NCBI GenBank assembly: GCA_002422365.1
Contig: DIUO01000036.1
Coordinates: 44,006-108,005, forward strand
Source of the DNA: Proteobacteria bacterium UBA6156
Lineage (GTDB): Bacteria; Pseudomonadota; Alphaproteobacteria; UBA2136; UBA6156
Reading direction: 5' to 3'
DNA length: 64,000 bases
Positions 27,299-35,915 of the stretch are shown in pieces; the first letter of the stretch is position 1; each line of letters begins with the position of its first letter. The notes beneath the pieces are model-generated. The model searched no databases. It saw only the letters and a program-made list of their open reading frames with translations, and was not told where the DNA came from. The translations under genes and the position numbers were made by a program.

Positions 27299-27320
27299 AA
27301 GGCTACCTTAAGGCTACCTT
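27299..27320. repeat. Perfect tandem 11-bp direct repeat
   Basis: AAGGCTACCTT occurs twice without spacer (27299-27309 and 27310-27320), in the 150-base gap before the sigma/ParB-like gene. The unit is itself partly palindromic (AAGG...CCTT). It may be an operator or a binding site for the downstream protein. Confidence 0.7.
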
Positions 27321-27428
27321 TTGGCCACACCCTGTCAGTTTTTTGCGGCCACAGGCGCTCACGTAAACTGACACCCCCCTCAAACCGTGGCATGCTGGGC
27401 CCAACAACAAAAAAGCATCGTCTCCCGC

Positions 27429-29792
27429 ATGAAGAAGGCCACCAAAGCTGCCCCCCGCACCTCTGCCGCAGCCCGCAAATCTCCCGCCGCACCCTCCGGC
27501 GGCGCTAAATCCGCCAAGGTCGCTGCGGCGTCAGCGTCCGCCGGTAAAGTGTCGCCCAAAGTATTGCCCAAGGCTGTGCCTATGGCCCCGGCTGTAAAAG
27601 CGGCGGCGGCGGTTAAGGCACCCACCAAAGGCCAGCAACGCCAAATCGCTCGGGTGCAGGCCGAGGTCGATACCAAAAAAGCCAACGACGAAGGCTTCCA
27701 GCTGGCGCGCAAAAACGCCGTCAAATACCTGCACAGCCGCCGCCAGGCCATTTTCGCGCTGGCCCGGCACTTCCACCTGGATGCCGACGATCTTCAACAA
27801 GAAGCCTACGAAGTGCTGCTCACCTGCCTGCGCGACTTCAACCCCCTCTACACCAAGGCCGACGGCTCCACCGTCAGCGTCCAGTTCAACACCTTTTTCG
27901 GCAACCGCTTAGAGGGCAAGGCGCTGGAGCAACGCAACCGCGACCCCGAATACCAGGCCCGCCAGGCGCACGTGCAAGACATGTCCGACGAAGACCGCGC
28001 CGATTTCCGTAAAAACCCGCCCTTGCTGGTGCAACACCTCGACCAGGAAACCACCCTGCAAGAAAACCTGCGCGGCGAAGTTGCCGCCGCCCAGCGCTCC
28101 CGCCAAACCAACATGGCCCTCAAGGTCGCGCAAGACAGCTTCATCGAGAAAAAACTCAACGATCTCATCGCCGCCGAGCGCGACGACAAACGCCGCGCCG
28201 CCCTCATGCACGTCAAGGTCGGCGGGGTCAGCAGTTTTGAAGAAATTGCCTACCACTTCGGCGTCACCGACAGCCGCGCCAGCCAGATCCTCAACGAGCT
28301 GATGGACGCCTTCTACGTCCAGCGCCTGCTCGACGGCGATCTCAAAAGCGTGATGTACGACTTCCGCAAGCTCAGCATGCAGCCCAAGCGCAGCCAGCGC
28401 CTGCTGGAAGACGCCATGCGCCACGCCCCCGCCCCCCGCGCCGCCGACATCGCCGCCCTCTTCGGCACCGACTATCCCGAACTGCGCGAGGTGCTCACCT
28501 CGCTGCCGCGCCCCGGCCTGGCCACGGCGGCAGTGGCTGAAAATACCGGCGAAGCGCCCACCGAATCCGGCCCGGCCCTCCCCGCCCAACTCACCCCCGC
28601 CGAAGACGACCAGTTCCCGCTGCAAGCCGTGGAATGGCGCGACATTTCCGGCCTCACCGCCCTGGGCGTGGTGTTCCGCCCCACGCCCAGCCAGGCGCCA
28701 GAAGATATGGCCCATATCCGCCAAATATCCGCTCACCCGGCCGAGGCCTGGCCGCCCCTGCTCATCACGCCGGAAGGCGGAGTTATCGATGGCGAACGCC
28801 GCATTGCCGCCGCCCGCGCCAAGGGCATCACCCGCCTGCTGTGCCAGGTGCGCACCATTCCCAGCCCGGCGCTGGCGCGCCAGTTGCGCGTGTGCCTCAA
28901 CAGCCGCGTGCGCCCGCTCGATAAAATCGAACTCTACTTCGCCATCGGCGCCCTGTCCGAGCTCGGCCTCACCCAGGGCGTCATCGCTCAGGCCCTCGGC
29001 ACCAGCCGCCCGAACGTGATCGTCTACGCCAAAGTGCGCGAAAAGGCCTCCCCCCGCCTGCGCCAGCTGTTCGAAGACGGCCTCATCCAGATCACCAACG
29101 CCAGCAGCGCGGCCGACCTCCCCGTGCAAGCCCAAGACGACATGGCCGACTTCATCCGCCAATACGGCGCGGGCTGGGGCCGTGGCCCCCAGTTTAACGA
29201 GCTTTATGCCGCCGCCGCCGAAGGCCAGATTGCCGCACTGGTGCCCCCCCAACTGGGCGGCCCCCAGCCCATGCCCGGCACGGTGCTGCCCATGCCGCGT
29301 TTCCCCGCGCCGCAGCACATCGAATCCCCTACCTCCGGCGCCCAATTGGTGGCCCCTCCCGGAGCACTATCGCCCACCCTGGCGGCAGCCCTTAAAAAAC
29401 GGCAAGAGGCGCTCGAAACCGCCCTGCGCGACAGCGAAATCTGGGCCCGCCAGCGCGAAGCCACCATTGCCAGCCAAACCAGCCAGCTGCACGACCTCCG
29501 CCAGCAACTGGAAAGCTACAAGCGCGAGCTCGAAGCCCAAAGCCTGCTGCAACATGGCGATGCCGCCACCATGGCCAATTACCTGAAAGAAATGAAAGCC
29601 TTCTACGCGGTGCAAGAGCGCCTCGCCTCGGCCATCTACCAGCTGGAAAAAACCCAAACCGCCGTGCGCAGCCTCAATCTCACCCACCGCCAAACGGTGG
29701 AACTTGAGCACCTGCTGGAAAAAATCGCCACCCTCCAAACCGCTTTGCGCGTGCAACTGGTCAAATCCCCCCCGCCGGAAAACCCGCGTTAG
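27429..29792 (+). CDS. Fusion of sigma-factor-like and ParB-like domains
   Basis: The 787-residue cytoplasmic protein begins with a Lys/Ala/Pro-rich tail. Residues about 95-165 resemble sigma70 region 2 (LDADDLQQEAYEVLL and FNTFFGNRLEGKAL), and about 265-298 resemble a region-4 helix-turn-helix (SFEEIAYHFGVTDSRASQIL). From about 420 a ParB/Spo0J-like domain follows with DGERRIAAA (454-462) and helix-turn-helix TQGVIAQALGTSRPNVIVY (515-533), then a C-terminal coiled coil. Such a combination would bind promoters and operators, so it is a candidate regulator of the locus. A GTG at 27387 is an alternative start; neither has an obvious ribosome binding site. Confidence 0.6.
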   Translation: MKKATKAAPRTSAAARKSPAAPSGGAKSAKVAAASASAGKVSPKVLPKAVPMAPAVKAAAAVKAPTKGQQRQIARVQAEVDTKKANDEGFQLARKNAVKYLHSRRQAIFALARHFHLDADDLQQEAYEVLLTCLRDFNPLYTKADGSTVSVQFNTFFGNRLEGKALEQRNRDPEYQARQAHVQDMSDEDRADFRKNPPLLVQHLDQETTLQENLRGEVAAAQRSRQTNMALKVAQDSFIEKKLNDLIAAERDDKRRAALMHVKVGGVSSFEEIAYHFGVTDSRASQILNELMDAFYVQRLLDGDLKSVMYDFRKLSMQPKRSQRLLEDAMRHAPAPRAADIAALFGTDYPELREVLTSLPRPGLATAAVAENTGEAPTESGPALPAQLTPAEDDQFPLQAVEWRDISGLTALGVVFRPTPSQAPEDMAHIRQISAHPAEAWPPLLITPEGGVIDGERRIAAARAKGITRLLCQVRTIPSPALARQLRVCLNSRVRPLDKIELYFAIGALSELGLTQGVIAQALGTSRPNVIVYAKVREKASPRLRQLFEDGLIQITNASSAADLPVQAQDDMADFIRQYGAGWGRGPQFNELYAAAAEGQIAALVPPQLGGPQPMPGTVLPMPRFPAPQHIESPTSGAQLVAPPGALSPTLAAALKKRQEALETALRDSEIWARQREATIASQTSQLHDLRQQLESYKRELEAQSLLQHGDAATMANYLKEMKAFYAVQERLASAIYQLEKTQTAVRSLNLTHRQTVELEHLLEKIATLQTALRVQLVKSPPPENPR

Positions 29793-29832
29793 CACTTGTC
29801 AAATGGCCTTTCCCGCACCAAACTTTAAGAAG

Positions 29833-31641
29833 ATGAGAATATTCGCCCACTTTGGTATATGTCTAGCGCTTACAGTAGCGTGTTTTATAACAATATCCTA
29901 CAGTTATGCTCAAAATGGTCAGGGTGGCGGCACCAATACCTCTAATAATGTCCCAAGTGCCGACCTCTACCTCTCCCCCCGGCTGCCCGATAGCTATTCC
30001 TCCAGTCTCCGCTTCCCCCCCAGCGGCGCCATCAACATTTCTCCTAACGAGAATAACGGGCCCATTTCCAACACTTTCGACCCCACCCTTGGCGCGGTCG
30101 GCGAAATCAGCAACTCACTCGGCTGCGCCGGGGTCGGTCAGGGAGAATTCACCAGCGGCCTCTTTAACATGCCGGAGGTTTATACCAAATTTCAGCAAGA
30201 TGTTCAGTCTTCGCTCTCCAAGCAACTCCTGTCGCTCAACTTTGTCATGCCGCAAACCTCGGCCCTGTTCGACCAACTCAACACCATCGGCAACCAACGC
30301 TACGACCAATTCCAGCGCGGCTGCACCGTTACACCCGTTCAGGCCGACGCCAAACAGAACTACATGCTGGCCTGCGTCGAGAAACTCATTCCGGAACGCG
30401 AGACAATCATAGAAGAGACGAACAATCAGCAGGCGCAAACCGCGCGTATCCCAGAAGATCAGATCGGCCCTATGGCTTACGCCCAAGCCTGGGAAATCTG
30501 CGCCAACCAGTACGTCAGCAACACCACTGCGATGGAAGTCCGGACGGAAAGACTGACAGCTTATTATACGAAACTCCGTGAAGCCGAACGCGTCGACCTC
30601 GCCATACGCCCGTTACTGTGCCAAATCACGCAGGAGGGTGACGAAGACGGTGCCGGTTGCTGGGCCAAATTCCTCATCCCGCAAGTCCGTATTTGTCTAG
30701 GCAACAATCTGGAAGGTGGCTGCACCGAAGGTGTTTACGGCGTCAAAGAACCACTCGTACCCATGCAACGCCTCTTCGACACGATGCGTTTCATCATGGA
30801 AAATGATGTCATTCAAAACCGTGTTGTGCCGTTCAACAACGGCATCCGCGCGCTGAACGCCTCCACCCGCCAGCAAGCTGCCCGAGAAGCCACCATCGTC
30901 ATGAGCACAACCAAACTGACAGGAAGCAGCACCACACTGGTCGGCCAGGTAGCTGTTATGCCGACCGAGGCGGTACGCGATTTTCAGTTAAATTATCTCA
31001 GCTGCAAAAACAACGATGTTCTCAACGGCTATCGTCAATACAAACGCTTTATCGAAAAGCAAATGAACCAAAATGGGGCTACGTCCGATATACCCGACCT
31101 CCTTCCCTTTAATTTTGCAGTGATAGAATCCACTATAGAAAAAATGGAGCTCGCCGCCGAAGAGAATAGCACGTCCGACGAAGCCGACATTAAAGCCGTC
31201 TCGGCCCTGCTGGAATCGGCCATGGGCTGCACCGCCAACCAATCCATCCCGATCTTCGACCCCAACATCACCGCAGCCCTGCAAACCACCTGCTCCGACG
31301 AAGACATCTATGCCTTCTATAGTATTGCGGGCAACGATGTTGCCGCCGCATCCACACGTGATGTCTACCGCTACTTGAACTTCAAACTCAAGCAAGCCTA
31401 TACACGCTTAATGACAGAAGCCATGGTGCCTGTGTCCGACACCACCAACACCTCGGTTAGCCCCACATATGGGCCAGAGCTGAACGCCAAATTCGCGCAG
31501 GTCGTCAAAGATGTGATGATTCCCTATACCGAAACACAAATCGAACGCCTTAACGACATCAATGCGTCACGCGGCCAACTGGGGCAGCTGGTGAACGAAA
31601 TCTACGCCAGTAAAAACGGCTGCAACCCAAAAACTCCGTAA
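29833..31641 (+). CDS. Secreted TraH-like protein of F-type T4SS (tentative)
   Basis: The 602-residue protein starts with a signal peptide (cleaved after about YSYAQ) and has a mature domain with several cysteines. Near residue 95 the segment LGCAGVGQGEF is followed by NFVMPQTSALFDQLN and a cysteine, spacing that recalls TraH (GCGG, then the TVPEI segment and SC). Downstream are two helical regions and more cysteine pairs, likely oxidised with the help of the TraF-like protein. Start 29833 is preferred over 29803 because of AAGAAG upstream and a cleaner signal peptide. Base composition is more A+T-rich than neighbours. Confidence 0.45.
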   Translation: MRIFAHFGICLALTVACFITISYSYAQNGQGGGTNTSNNVPSADLYLSPRLPDSYSSSLRFPPSGAINISPNENNGPISNTFDPTLGAVGEISNSLGCAGVGQGEFTSGLFNMPEVYTKFQQDVQSSLSKQLLSLNFVMPQTSALFDQLNTIGNQRYDQFQRGCTVTPVQADAKQNYMLACVEKLIPERETIIEETNNQQAQTARIPEDQIGPMAYAQAWEICANQYVSNTTAMEVRTERLTAYYTKLREAERVDLAIRPLLCQITQEGDEDGAGCWAKFLIPQVRICLGNNLEGGCTEGVYGVKEPLVPMQRLFDTMRFIMENDVIQNRVVPFNNGIRALNASTRQQAAREATIVMSTTKLTGSSTTLVGQVAVMPTEAVRDFQLNYLSCKNNDVLNGYRQYKRFIEKQMNQNGATSDIPDLLPFNFAVIESTIEKMELAAEENSTSDEADIKAVSALLESAMGCTANQSIPIFDPNITAALQTTCSDEDIYAFYSIAGNDVAAASTRDVYRYLNFKLKQAYTRLMTEAMVPVSDTTNTSVSPTYGPELNAKFAQVVKDVMIPYTETQIERLNDINASRGQLGQLVNEIYASKNGCNPKTP

Positions 31642-31762
31642 CCCTACGGCCCCACCGCCCGTTCTTTCACCATCATGTCTCTCGGCCACACACGATAACG
31701 GCTGACAACGCCGAAAAACTTGGGCATTATCCTGGCCAACGGTAACCAGGTAACAACAATTC

Positions 31763-33943
31763 GTGGCGAATATGCAGCAGGTGATGACGGAGAGCGGGCA
31801 GGTGCCCCCGGTGTTGGCCGGGCGGTGGGACCTTCGCCTGGGCTATCACCCCTCGCTCAAGCGGCACTTGCCGATGCTAGCCGACCTGCCGCTGTTCGAT
31901 ACCACCGCAGCGCATCACCTTCATCTGCTGGAGCTCCCTCTTGCCCCCGCCCTCAGCGGTCATCACATGGTGGCCGATTCCGGTCTCATGGCGGCCGCTA
32001 TGCCGCCGGGCGGCATGGCCGAGGCGGTCGACGAATATCCTCTTGCCCCCGTGTTCGTGAGAGACCTCTGCGGCCGTCCGGTGCACACCGGGCTTATGCC
32101 CTTGCCCGCCCCCCCTACGGTGCCGCTGTTTCCGCCCGGCTGCCGCCATCTGCCGGCCAGTCACCCGCTTTCATCGCAGCTGGAACGTCTGGTCTGGATG
32201 ACCGCCCGCCGCCTGGAGTGCGCGCCCGTCTGCGGCTCTGCGGCCCTGGCCGGAGAACCCGACACCCGCCTCCGCGCCATGGTGGCCCAACCCCAAACCT
32301 ACCCCTACAAGCTCCGCCCGGATACCTTCTATGCCGACGGCTGGCGCTTGCCGGTGGTGCCGCGCGTTTATGCCGTACCGGCGCCGCCGGTGCAGGCGCA
32401 GGCCGCCGCCGATGAACTGCTGGCCCGCTGGCAGGCCCGCCCCACGGGGCAAGACTACGAAACCTTCTACGACGCCAACAACGGCGACGCCTGGTTTGAA
32501 GAGCTGTTTGAAAAAGGCTGCACCGTCATTCCCACGCTCGAGGCCTACAACGGCCGCTACCATGTCGGAGACGACTACGTCGCCACCGCCGTAGACCCCG
32601 GCCGCGCCGTAGCAGGCCTGCACGAAATCATCGAACACAGCGACTCCGACACCCCCGCCGGTACTATTCTCGATGTCCGCACCCCCGGCTGGGTCACCTC
32701 CACGGGCGTACATCCCGCGCAGGTAGTGGTCAGCAACGGCAGCGGCTGGCAGGCGCCGTCGGTGCCCTTACCACCATTGCCCAACCGCCGCTTGCCGCAC
32801 CCGCGTGTCGGCGGCGCCTGGGGGGCTGTCTGGCTGCCCACCCACCCCGGCCACTTTGCCGAACCCGCCCTTTACGACTGGAACATGACCGGCCATTTTG
32901 TGCAGGTATCCGGCCCCTTGTGGGATCCTCTCCATTACATCTACACCAGCACCGAAGCCCTCACGCGCGCCTTCCGCCGCCCGCACCCGCAGGTGCCGGG
33001 GGCCTATGTGCTGCCCCCGTCGCTCAAGCTCCGCTTTCATCCGCTGGCCCCTCAAACCTGGTACGACACCCTCAACGAGCGCACCGCCCAACAACGCCAG
33101 ACCGACCCCGCCCACCCGCTCTACGGCAGTACAATCGATACCCTGCCGCTGGGCCGCCAGGTGGCTCCGGCCGGGTATCACCCGTTGCCTTGGGCGCTGG
33201 AGTACGAACTCGATCCCGCCCACTTCCCCAGCCTGCATCCCGCGCACCTCGAAGCGCCATGCCCGCCCGATCTCGAGCCGCGCCTCATGCCGCCCGCCCA
33301 GCTGGCCGATCCCGCAGCCTACCTCGGCTACCACGTCGCGGTCACCGAGCCGATGCGCGAAGCTCAGCAACAAGCGGCCGCAGCGCCCTTCAGCGAAGCA
33401 AGTTGCGACATAAAGGAAACACTCCTTCCCCTCACTTTGCATACCCAACCCGAGCGGGCGCTCCCTGCTTATGTGCCGGATATGCCCGCCAGCCAGCTTG
33501 CCGTGAACATCAAGCGCCTGTTTGCTGCCCGGGCTTACCGCCAGCAGTTGCAGGCGTTGGCCGAGGCCTGGAATCAACCCGGCCTGCCGGCCGCCTTCTA
33601 CCAATTCCGCGAGTCTGCCTTGGCGTGGCGCCGCTTGCGCTACCGCCTCTTCACCAAGTATGCCGCCACCTGGCAGCAGGCCGCCGCCGTGGGGATAGAC
33701 CTCCCCACCGCCGAGCAGCTGGTGCCGGAGTCCGATCCCTTGCAGCACCAGCGGGTGCAGCGCGCCCGTCTGGGCGGCCTGGGGGTGGTGCCGCCACTGC
33801 CTCTCCTGCGGGCGGACGGTTTGCCATCGCCTGCGGCACAGGCTAAACTTGCACCTGCACGGCGGCGCAGCCAGGGCAAGGGGCTACCTGCTTCTCCCGC
33901 TAAGCCGCGCCAAACCGTTAACAATCCTGGGGAAAATACCTAG
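31763..33943 (+). CDS. Large orphan protein, no signal or membrane segment
   Basis: The open frame of 726 residues (GTG at 31763, ATG at 31772 also possible) encodes a Pro/Ala/Leu/Tyr-rich, soluble protein with no signal peptide, no transmembrane helix and only about six cysteines. Features include EIIEHSDSDTPAG, GGAWGAVWLPTHPG and a basic Pro-rich C-terminus (PARRRSQGKGLP). It ends immediately before traB (stop and start adjacent at 33943/33944). No family is recognised. Being inside the tra cluster, it may be a substrate, effector or cytoplasmic accessory. Codon use resembles its neighbours. Confidence 0.6.
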   Translation: MANMQQVMTESGQVPPVLAGRWDLRLGYHPSLKRHLPMLADLPLFDTTAAHHLHLLELPLAPALSGHHMVADSGLMAAAMPPGGMAEAVDEYPLAPVFVRDLCGRPVHTGLMPLPAPPTVPLFPPGCRHLPASHPLSSQLERLVWMTARRLECAPVCGSAALAGEPDTRLRAMVAQPQTYPYKLRPDTFYADGWRLPVVPRVYAVPAPPVQAQAAADELLARWQARPTGQDYETFYDANNGDAWFEELFEKGCTVIPTLEAYNGRYHVGDDYVATAVDPGRAVAGLHEIIEHSDSDTPAGTILDVRTPGWVTSTGVHPAQVVVSNGSGWQAPSVPLPPLPNRRLPHPRVGGAWGAVWLPTHPGHFAEPALYDWNMTGHFVQVSGPLWDPLHYIYTSTEALTRAFRRPHPQVPGAYVLPPSLKLRFHPLAPQTWYDTLNERTAQQRQTDPAHPLYGSTIDTLPLGRQVAPAGYHPLPWALEYELDPAHFPSLHPAHLEAPCPPDLEPRLMPPAQLADPAAYLGYHVAVTEPMREAQQQAAAAPFSEASCDIKETLLPLTLHTQPERALPAYVPDMPASQLAVNIKRLFAARAYRQQLQALAEAWNQPGLPAAFYQFRESALAWRRLRYRLFTKYAATWQQAAAVGIDLPTAEQLVPESDPLQHQRVQRARLGGLGVVPPLPLLRADGLPSPAAQAKLAPARRRSQGKGLPASPAKPRQTVNNPGENT

Positions 33944-35380
33944 ATGGCCACCGAACCCACACCCGATATCATCGCCCGCCCCGGTGCCGGCGGCAAATCC
34001 GGCGGTGCCGAATCTCCCGGCGCGCTGGAGAAATTCCGTGCCTTGCCGCCCAAAATGCAGGGTGCCATCGTCATTGTCGGCCTTATCGGAGTGTTTTATG
34101 TCATCAGCTCGCTGCGTGGCGGCGGTGCGCCCTCGTCGCGCACGGTGGTCAATTTGGGCCAGCCCAACGGCCGGGAGGTCAGCGCCACGTTCTCAGGTAT
34201 CGAAACCGACCGCCCGGCCGTCATGCAAAGCGTCTTCGAGCAAAACCGCCGCGACATGGCCGAGCTCCGCAGTAAAATCGAAAGCGACTTCGCCCTGCGC
34301 GACAAAGCCCTGCAAGATGCCCTGAACCAGAACCAGGAACTGCAACGCCAAATGCAGCAGATGATGGGCGACTTCACCACCGAATTGAAAAACATCCAAA
34401 TCGAACGCGCCCGCGACAACGAGCGCCTTGCCCAACTGGCCGACCAGCAAAAGCAACTCGAACTCAACGCACCCGTCGACGGCCTCGGCGTCGTGGCCGG
34501 AGAAGCCCCGCGCCGCCGCGCCATTTCCCAGGTTGTGCTGGGGGGAGGGGTCATGGAGAACATCCGCAGCCCTTTCGGTCCGGCGGGGGCGGCAACGGGC
34601 AGCCACCTTACCAGCAGCGGTAACGTGGTCGCCAACCCCGCCGAACGGGCAAAAGAAGAACGCCTGCCCTTCATCCCGCCGCTCGGCTTTGTGCGCGCCA
34701 CCCTGCTCAACGGGGTCGACGCCCTGATCGGCGGCACCAACACTCCCGCCCTGGCCCGTCTGTCCGGCACCTACAAAACCGCCATGAACAGCACCATCTC
34801 GCTCGATGGCTGCGTAGCGCTGCTGGAATTTTCAGGCAACATCTCCACCGAGCGCGCCACCGGCCGCCCCATGCGGATGACCTGCGTCTACCCCGACGGC
34901 GGCGCCGCCACCTACAGCCTCTCCGGCTACGCGGTCGACTCCATCGACGGCATCATCGGCATCCCCGGCGTGCTGTACGAGGGCGACCCCACCCGTATCG
35001 CCGCCGCCATGCTGGCCGAGTTTGCCGCAGGCGTGGCCGAAATTGTCCAAGACAACACCAACTCCAGCGTTACCACCACCAACAACGAGGGCACCACCTC
35101 CACAGTCCAACTGCCCAGCAGTGGCGAGGTGGCCGAGCAAATCATCGGCGGCTCGGCTAAGGTTATGGGCTCGCTGCGCGACTACATGCAAAAGCGCGCC
35201 GACCGTGTCCAATCGTTTATCCGCCTCGATGCCACGCGCGAAGTCGACCTCGTCATTCTCAACGGCACCGAACTGCGTAAATCCGGCAATGTCTGGAGCG
35301 CCCTCTTCGACGGCAATACCGACGCGGGCCTACCGTCGCAACAGCTGAACACCACCGCAACGCCGGCACAGGCGGAATAA
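33944..35380 (+). CDS. traB: TraB-like T4SS core protein (VirB10 family)
   Basis: The 478-residue protein has a short cytoplasmic N-terminus, one transmembrane helix (about residues 38-57), a coiled coil at about 85-165, and a beta-rich periplasmic domain with FIPPLGFVRATLLNGVDALI and a typical VirB10-like fold (DGCVALLEFSGNISTERA, RMTCVYPDGG). TraB spans both membranes and anchors the core complex with TraK and TraV. The gene starts on the base after the upstream stop and is followed by traV. Confidence 0.85.
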   Translation: MATEPTPDIIARPGAGGKSGGAESPGALEKFRALPPKMQGAIVIVGLIGVFYVISSLRGGGAPSSRTVVNLGQPNGREVSATFSGIETDRPAVMQSVFEQNRRDMAELRSKIESDFALRDKALQDALNQNQELQRQMQQMMGDFTTELKNIQIERARDNERLAQLADQQKQLELNAPVDGLGVVAGEAPRRRAISQVVLGGGVMENIRSPFGPAGAATGSHLTSSGNVVANPAERAKEERLPFIPPLGFVRATLLNGVDALIGGTNTPALARLSGTYKTAMNSTISLDGCVALLEFSGNISTERATGRPMRMTCVYPDGGAATYSLSGYAVDSIDGIIGIPGVLYEGDPTRIAAAMLAEFAAGVAEIVQDNTNSSVTTTNNEGTTSTVQLPSSGEVAEQIIGGSAKVMGSLRDYMQKRADRVQSFIRLDATREVDLVILNGTELRKSGNVWSALFDGNTDAGLPSQQLNTTATPAQAE

Positions 35381-35394
35381 GGGAGAAGACCACC

Positions 35395-35871
35395 ATGACC
35401 TCACGCATCGCACCTCAACTTGGCTATGTCCTTCTGGCGGCTGCAACCGGCCTCGCGGGCTGCAAATACTACGGCAGCGCCCTCCCGCCGGAATACCCCA
35501 TGAGCATGGGCGACGCCCTCTCGGTCGCCAACGACCAACGCACCACCACCGGCGGCAGCCAGCGCCCAGTGGTGCGGCACCCCACCCGCCCGCAAATCGA
35601 GCGTCCCAGCTACCTGCCGGAAAAAGAACTGGCGCTGGTGACCCCACCCAAAACCCTGCTGGTCTGGACCTACCCGCACGTCACCGAAGACAACACCCGC
35701 GTCTTTGGTAACTGGAGCACCATCTTCCTCACCGACCGCTACGAGTGGGCCCGCCCCAGCAACGAACTCCCGGCGCGGGAAGACGATGCCGGCACCGTAG
35801 CAGGCCGCCCCAACTTAGGCTTGGCGCCGCAAGCTCTCCCGGTCTTACCGGCGGCCATGCCCACACCCTAA
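35395..35871 (+). CDS. traV: TraV-like outer-membrane lipoprotein (VirB7 role)
   Basis: The 158-residue lipoprotein (lipobox GLAGC, Cys about 23) has the C-terminal TLLVWTYPHVTEDN segment that resembles the TraV core (R.W.APW.D..). TraV contacts TraK and TraB at the outer membrane. The gene is placed in the standard traB-traV-traC order, with ribosome binding site AAGGGAG before the ATG. Confidence 0.75.
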   Translation: MTSRIAPQLGYVLLAAATGLAGCKYYGSALPPEYPMSMGDALSVANDQRTTTGGSQRPVVRHPTRPQIERPSYLPEKELALVTPPKTLLVWTYPHVTEDNTRVFGNWSTIFLTDRYEWARPSNELPAREDDAGTVAGRPNLGLAPQALPVLPAAMPTP

Positions 35872-35915
35872 GCCGGGGGTAAACCGTCACCAATAAAAAA
35901 AGATACGAGCAGGCC

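Noticed and set aside
25416..27299. 627-residue antisense frame longer than the helicase
   Set aside because: The sense strand carries ordered helicase motifs and coupled start/stop with neighbours; the antisense is a low-complexity shadow of GC-rich codons.
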